A DNA stretch of 7,397 nt from Candidatus Dormiibacterota bacterium. Lineage in GTDB: Bacteria; Chloroflexota; Dormibacteria; Dormibacterales; Dormibacteraceae. How positions within the stretch are numbered: the stretch's first letter is position 1; each line of letters starts with the position of its first letter. Location: assembly GCA_955652585.1 (NCBI GenBank), contig CATPBF010000055.1, forward strand, positions 1 to 7,397, written 5' to 3'. Of the stretch, positions 6,057-7,397 are shown piece by piece. The position numbers were made by a program, and so were the translations under genes. The notes beneath the pieces were generated by a model, which did not search any database, was not told where the DNA came from, and saw nothing but the letters and a program-made list of their open reading frames with translations.

Positions 6057-6386
6057 GTGAACGACTATCAGAAGGAGATCGCCGACCTCGAGGCTCAGAT
6101 CGACCAGCTGGTCGAGGCCGAGGGCGACCCCAAAACGATTGCCGAGCTGTCGATGCAACTCGAAATCCTGAAGGCGATCTACGTCCGAGCGACCGACCTC
6201 CTCGAGCGAGGCAAAAAGGACCAGGGGTTGCGCTACGGCCTGCGCATCCAGGGTTACGGCGACTGGACCCTCGACAACGTGTATGCGTTCGTCTACGAGC
6301 GGGCGGTCGAGTTGGAGCCGCAGGCGCACCGGGCTTTCGTTGGCGGCATCCGGAACGCCGACTTCGCCCTGATGCTCAATTCATAA
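6057..6386 (+). CDS. Hypothetical protein, 109 residues, coiled-coil-like N-terminal half
   Basis: I do not recognise this protein. Residues 3-50 are charged and helical in style, with hydrophobics spaced as in a coiled coil (I8, L11, I15, L18, then I28, L31, L35, L38, I41), broken by EGDPKT at 22-27, which suggests a helical hairpin. The second half is different: LRYGLRIQGYGDW (58-70), then DNVYAFVYERAVELEP (73-88) and a short tail. There is no signal peptide, membrane segment, cysteine pair or metal motif, so it is probably a soluble cytoplasmic protein, perhaps oligomeric. The GTG start has AGGG 7 bases ahead. It begins 38 bases after hppA and ends 9 bases before the acyl-CoA synthetase in the same frame, so it probably shares a transcript with the latter. 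Good codon use and tight spacing support a real gene; the function is open. Confidence 0.75.
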   Translation: MNDYQKEIADLEAQIDQLVEAEGDPKTIAELSMQLEILKAIYVRATDLLERGKKDQGLRYGLRIQGYGDWTLDNVYAFVYERAVELEPQAHRAFVGGIRNADFALMLNS

Positions 6387-6395
6387 TCAGCGGTC

Positions 6396-7397
6396 ATGGA
6401 AACCCCACTGACCCCCCTCGAGTTCGCCCGCCGGGCGCGGAAGCTGTACGGAGAGCGCGAGGGTGTCATCGACGGCGACCTTCGGATGACGTACGAGCAG
6501 TTCTTCAGCCGGTGCGACCGCTGGTCGGCAGCGCTCCAGGGCATAGGCGTCAAGAAGGGCGACCGGGTCGCGTACATCGCGCCCAACACCCACGAGATGC
6601 TCGAGTCCTTCTACGCGGTGCCCCAGATCGGCGCCGTGTTGGTGCCCATCAACTACAGGCTGACGCCCGACGACTTCGTCTACATCGTCACTCATTCAGG
6701 CGCGACGGTCGTCTGTGTGCACCCCGACCACATGGAGGCGGTGGACAGCGTTCGACACCATCTCTTCGGCGTCGAGCACTTCGTCGCACTCGGCAGCGCG
6801 AGCGGTCGTAAGGGTTGGGTCGAGTACGAGAGCGCTCTCGCCGCCGCGAGGCCCGAGTTCAAGCGGCCGGACATCGCGGAGAGCGACCTGCTCTCGCTGA
6901 ACTACACGAGCGGCACCACCGCTAAACCGAAGGGCGTGATGATCACCCACCGCAACGCGTGGGCCAACGTTGTGGGGACGCTCGTCCACCTGCACCCAAC
7001 CGTTGACGACCGCTACCTGTGGACGCTGCCGATGTTCCACGCCAACGGCTGGACGTTCGTCTGGATAGTGACCGCAGTCGGGGGCAAGCATGTCTGTCTG
7101 CCGAAGGTGGACCCGGCGAAGGTCTTCGAGCTGATCCGCAACGAAAACGTGGGCTGGCTCTGCGCCGCGCCGACGGTTTTGATCGCCCTCGCCAATGCCC
7201 CGGTCGCCGTGCGCGGCGAGGTGCCACGCGGAGTCAACGTGGTGACGGCTGGTGCGCCGCCGGCCGCGGCGACCATCGAGAGGATGGAGGGGGAGTTCGG
7301 CTGGGAGATCACACAGGTCTACGGGCTGACCGAGACCTCACCGTTTCTGACCATCTGCGAGCCCCGCCCGGAACACCGCCGCCTGGCGCCTGTCGAC
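6396..7397 (+). CDS. AMP-forming acyl-CoA synthetase, N-terminal part (partial)
   Basis: 334 codons open to the right edge; full members have about 500-550. It activates a carboxylic acid with ATP to an acyl-adenylate, then transfers it to CoA, releasing AMP and pyrophosphate. The N-terminus METPLTPLEFARRARKLYG is typical of the ANL superfamily. Motifs are YTSGTTAKPKG (170-180, the P-loop, with Ala for the usual Gly after TT), LPMFHANGW (211-219), TAGAPPAA before the adenylate-binding region, and VYGLTETSP (308-316) with E313 as the expected Mg-ATP glutamate. The LPMFHANGW and TTAKPKG forms point to the medium/short-chain acyl-CoA ligase group rather than acetyl-CoA synthetase; the acid itself cannot be told. 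The C-terminal hinge and lysine domain are outside the window. The ATG at 6396 is the first start after the in-frame stop at 6384-6386. No good Shine-Dalgarno is seen, so it may rely on coupling to the gene 9 bases upstream. Confidence 0.95.
   Translation, partial: METPLTPLEFARRARKLYGEREGVIDGDLRMTYEQFFSRCDRWSAALQGIGVKKGDRVAYIAPNTHEMLESFYAVPQIGAVLVPINYRLTPDDFVYIVTHSGATVVCVHPDHMEAVDSVRHHLFGVEHFVALGSASGRKGWVEYESALAAARPEFKRPDIAESDLLSLNYTSGTTAKPKGVMITHRNAWANVVGTLVHLHPTVDDRYLWTLPMFHANGWTFVWIVTAVGGKHVCLPKVDPAKVFELIRNENVGWLCAAPTVLIALANAPVAVRGEVPRGVNVVTAGAPPAAATIERMEGEFGWEITQVYGLTETSPFLTICEPRPEHRRLAPVD

Noticed and set aside
1..7397. Defence system, CRISPR array, prophage or mobile element
   Set aside because: No transposase, integrase, phage or nuclease motif, and no regularly spaced repeats. 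All genes share similar high-GC coding style and housekeeping or transport roles.

Overview
The window carries seven or eight protein genes packed end to end on high-GC DNA (by eye about two thirds G+C). Starts are often non-ATG: GTG for four genes and TTG for one. There is no RNA gene, CRISPR array, insertion sequence or other mobile element that I can support, and no gene-free stretch longer than 64 bases. It reads as ordinary chromosome of a high-GC bacterium. The gene content and the K+-independent type of proton pyrophosphatase fit uncultured soil-type Chloroflexota, Dormibacterota or Actinomycetota. That placement is a guess from style and family resemblance, not a demonstrated assignment.

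Layout. (1) Bases 1-220, minus strand: the N-terminal 73 codons of a CinA/MoaB-type molybdopterin-binding-fold protein, running off the left edge. (2) Bases 239-520, plus: a complete acylphosphatase, divergent from the first gene with only 18 bases between the two start codons. (3) Bases 560-3920, plus: a three-gene ABC-2 type system of the GldA/GldF/GldG architecture (ATPase, six-helix permease, and a membrane-anchored auxiliary protein), with both internal junctions overlapping. (4) Bases 3985-6018, plus: hppA, a membrane-bound proton-pumping pyrophosphatase with the Lys/Thr signature of the K+-independent subfamily. (5) Bases 6057-6386, plus: a 109-residue protein of unknown function with a coiled-coil-like N-terminal half. 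(6) Bases 6396-7397, plus: the N-terminal 334 codons of an AMP-forming acyl-CoA synthetase, cut by the right edge.

How they may work together. The ABC trio is clearly one translationally coupled unit, and its substrate cannot be read from the sequence. HppA spends pyrophosphate to pump protons. The acyl-CoA synthetase downstream makes pyrophosphate when it activates a carboxylic acid, so the neighbourhood is chemically sensible, but co-transcription is only inferred from spacing.

The most unusual item is at the ATPase/permease junction. The ATPase ends in a strongly acidic tail, and the permease begins with an arginine/lysine-rich extension of about 80 residues that its family normally lacks. 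I did not see a clearly new system. The rest is conserved housekeeping and transport, with a few small regulatory oddities.
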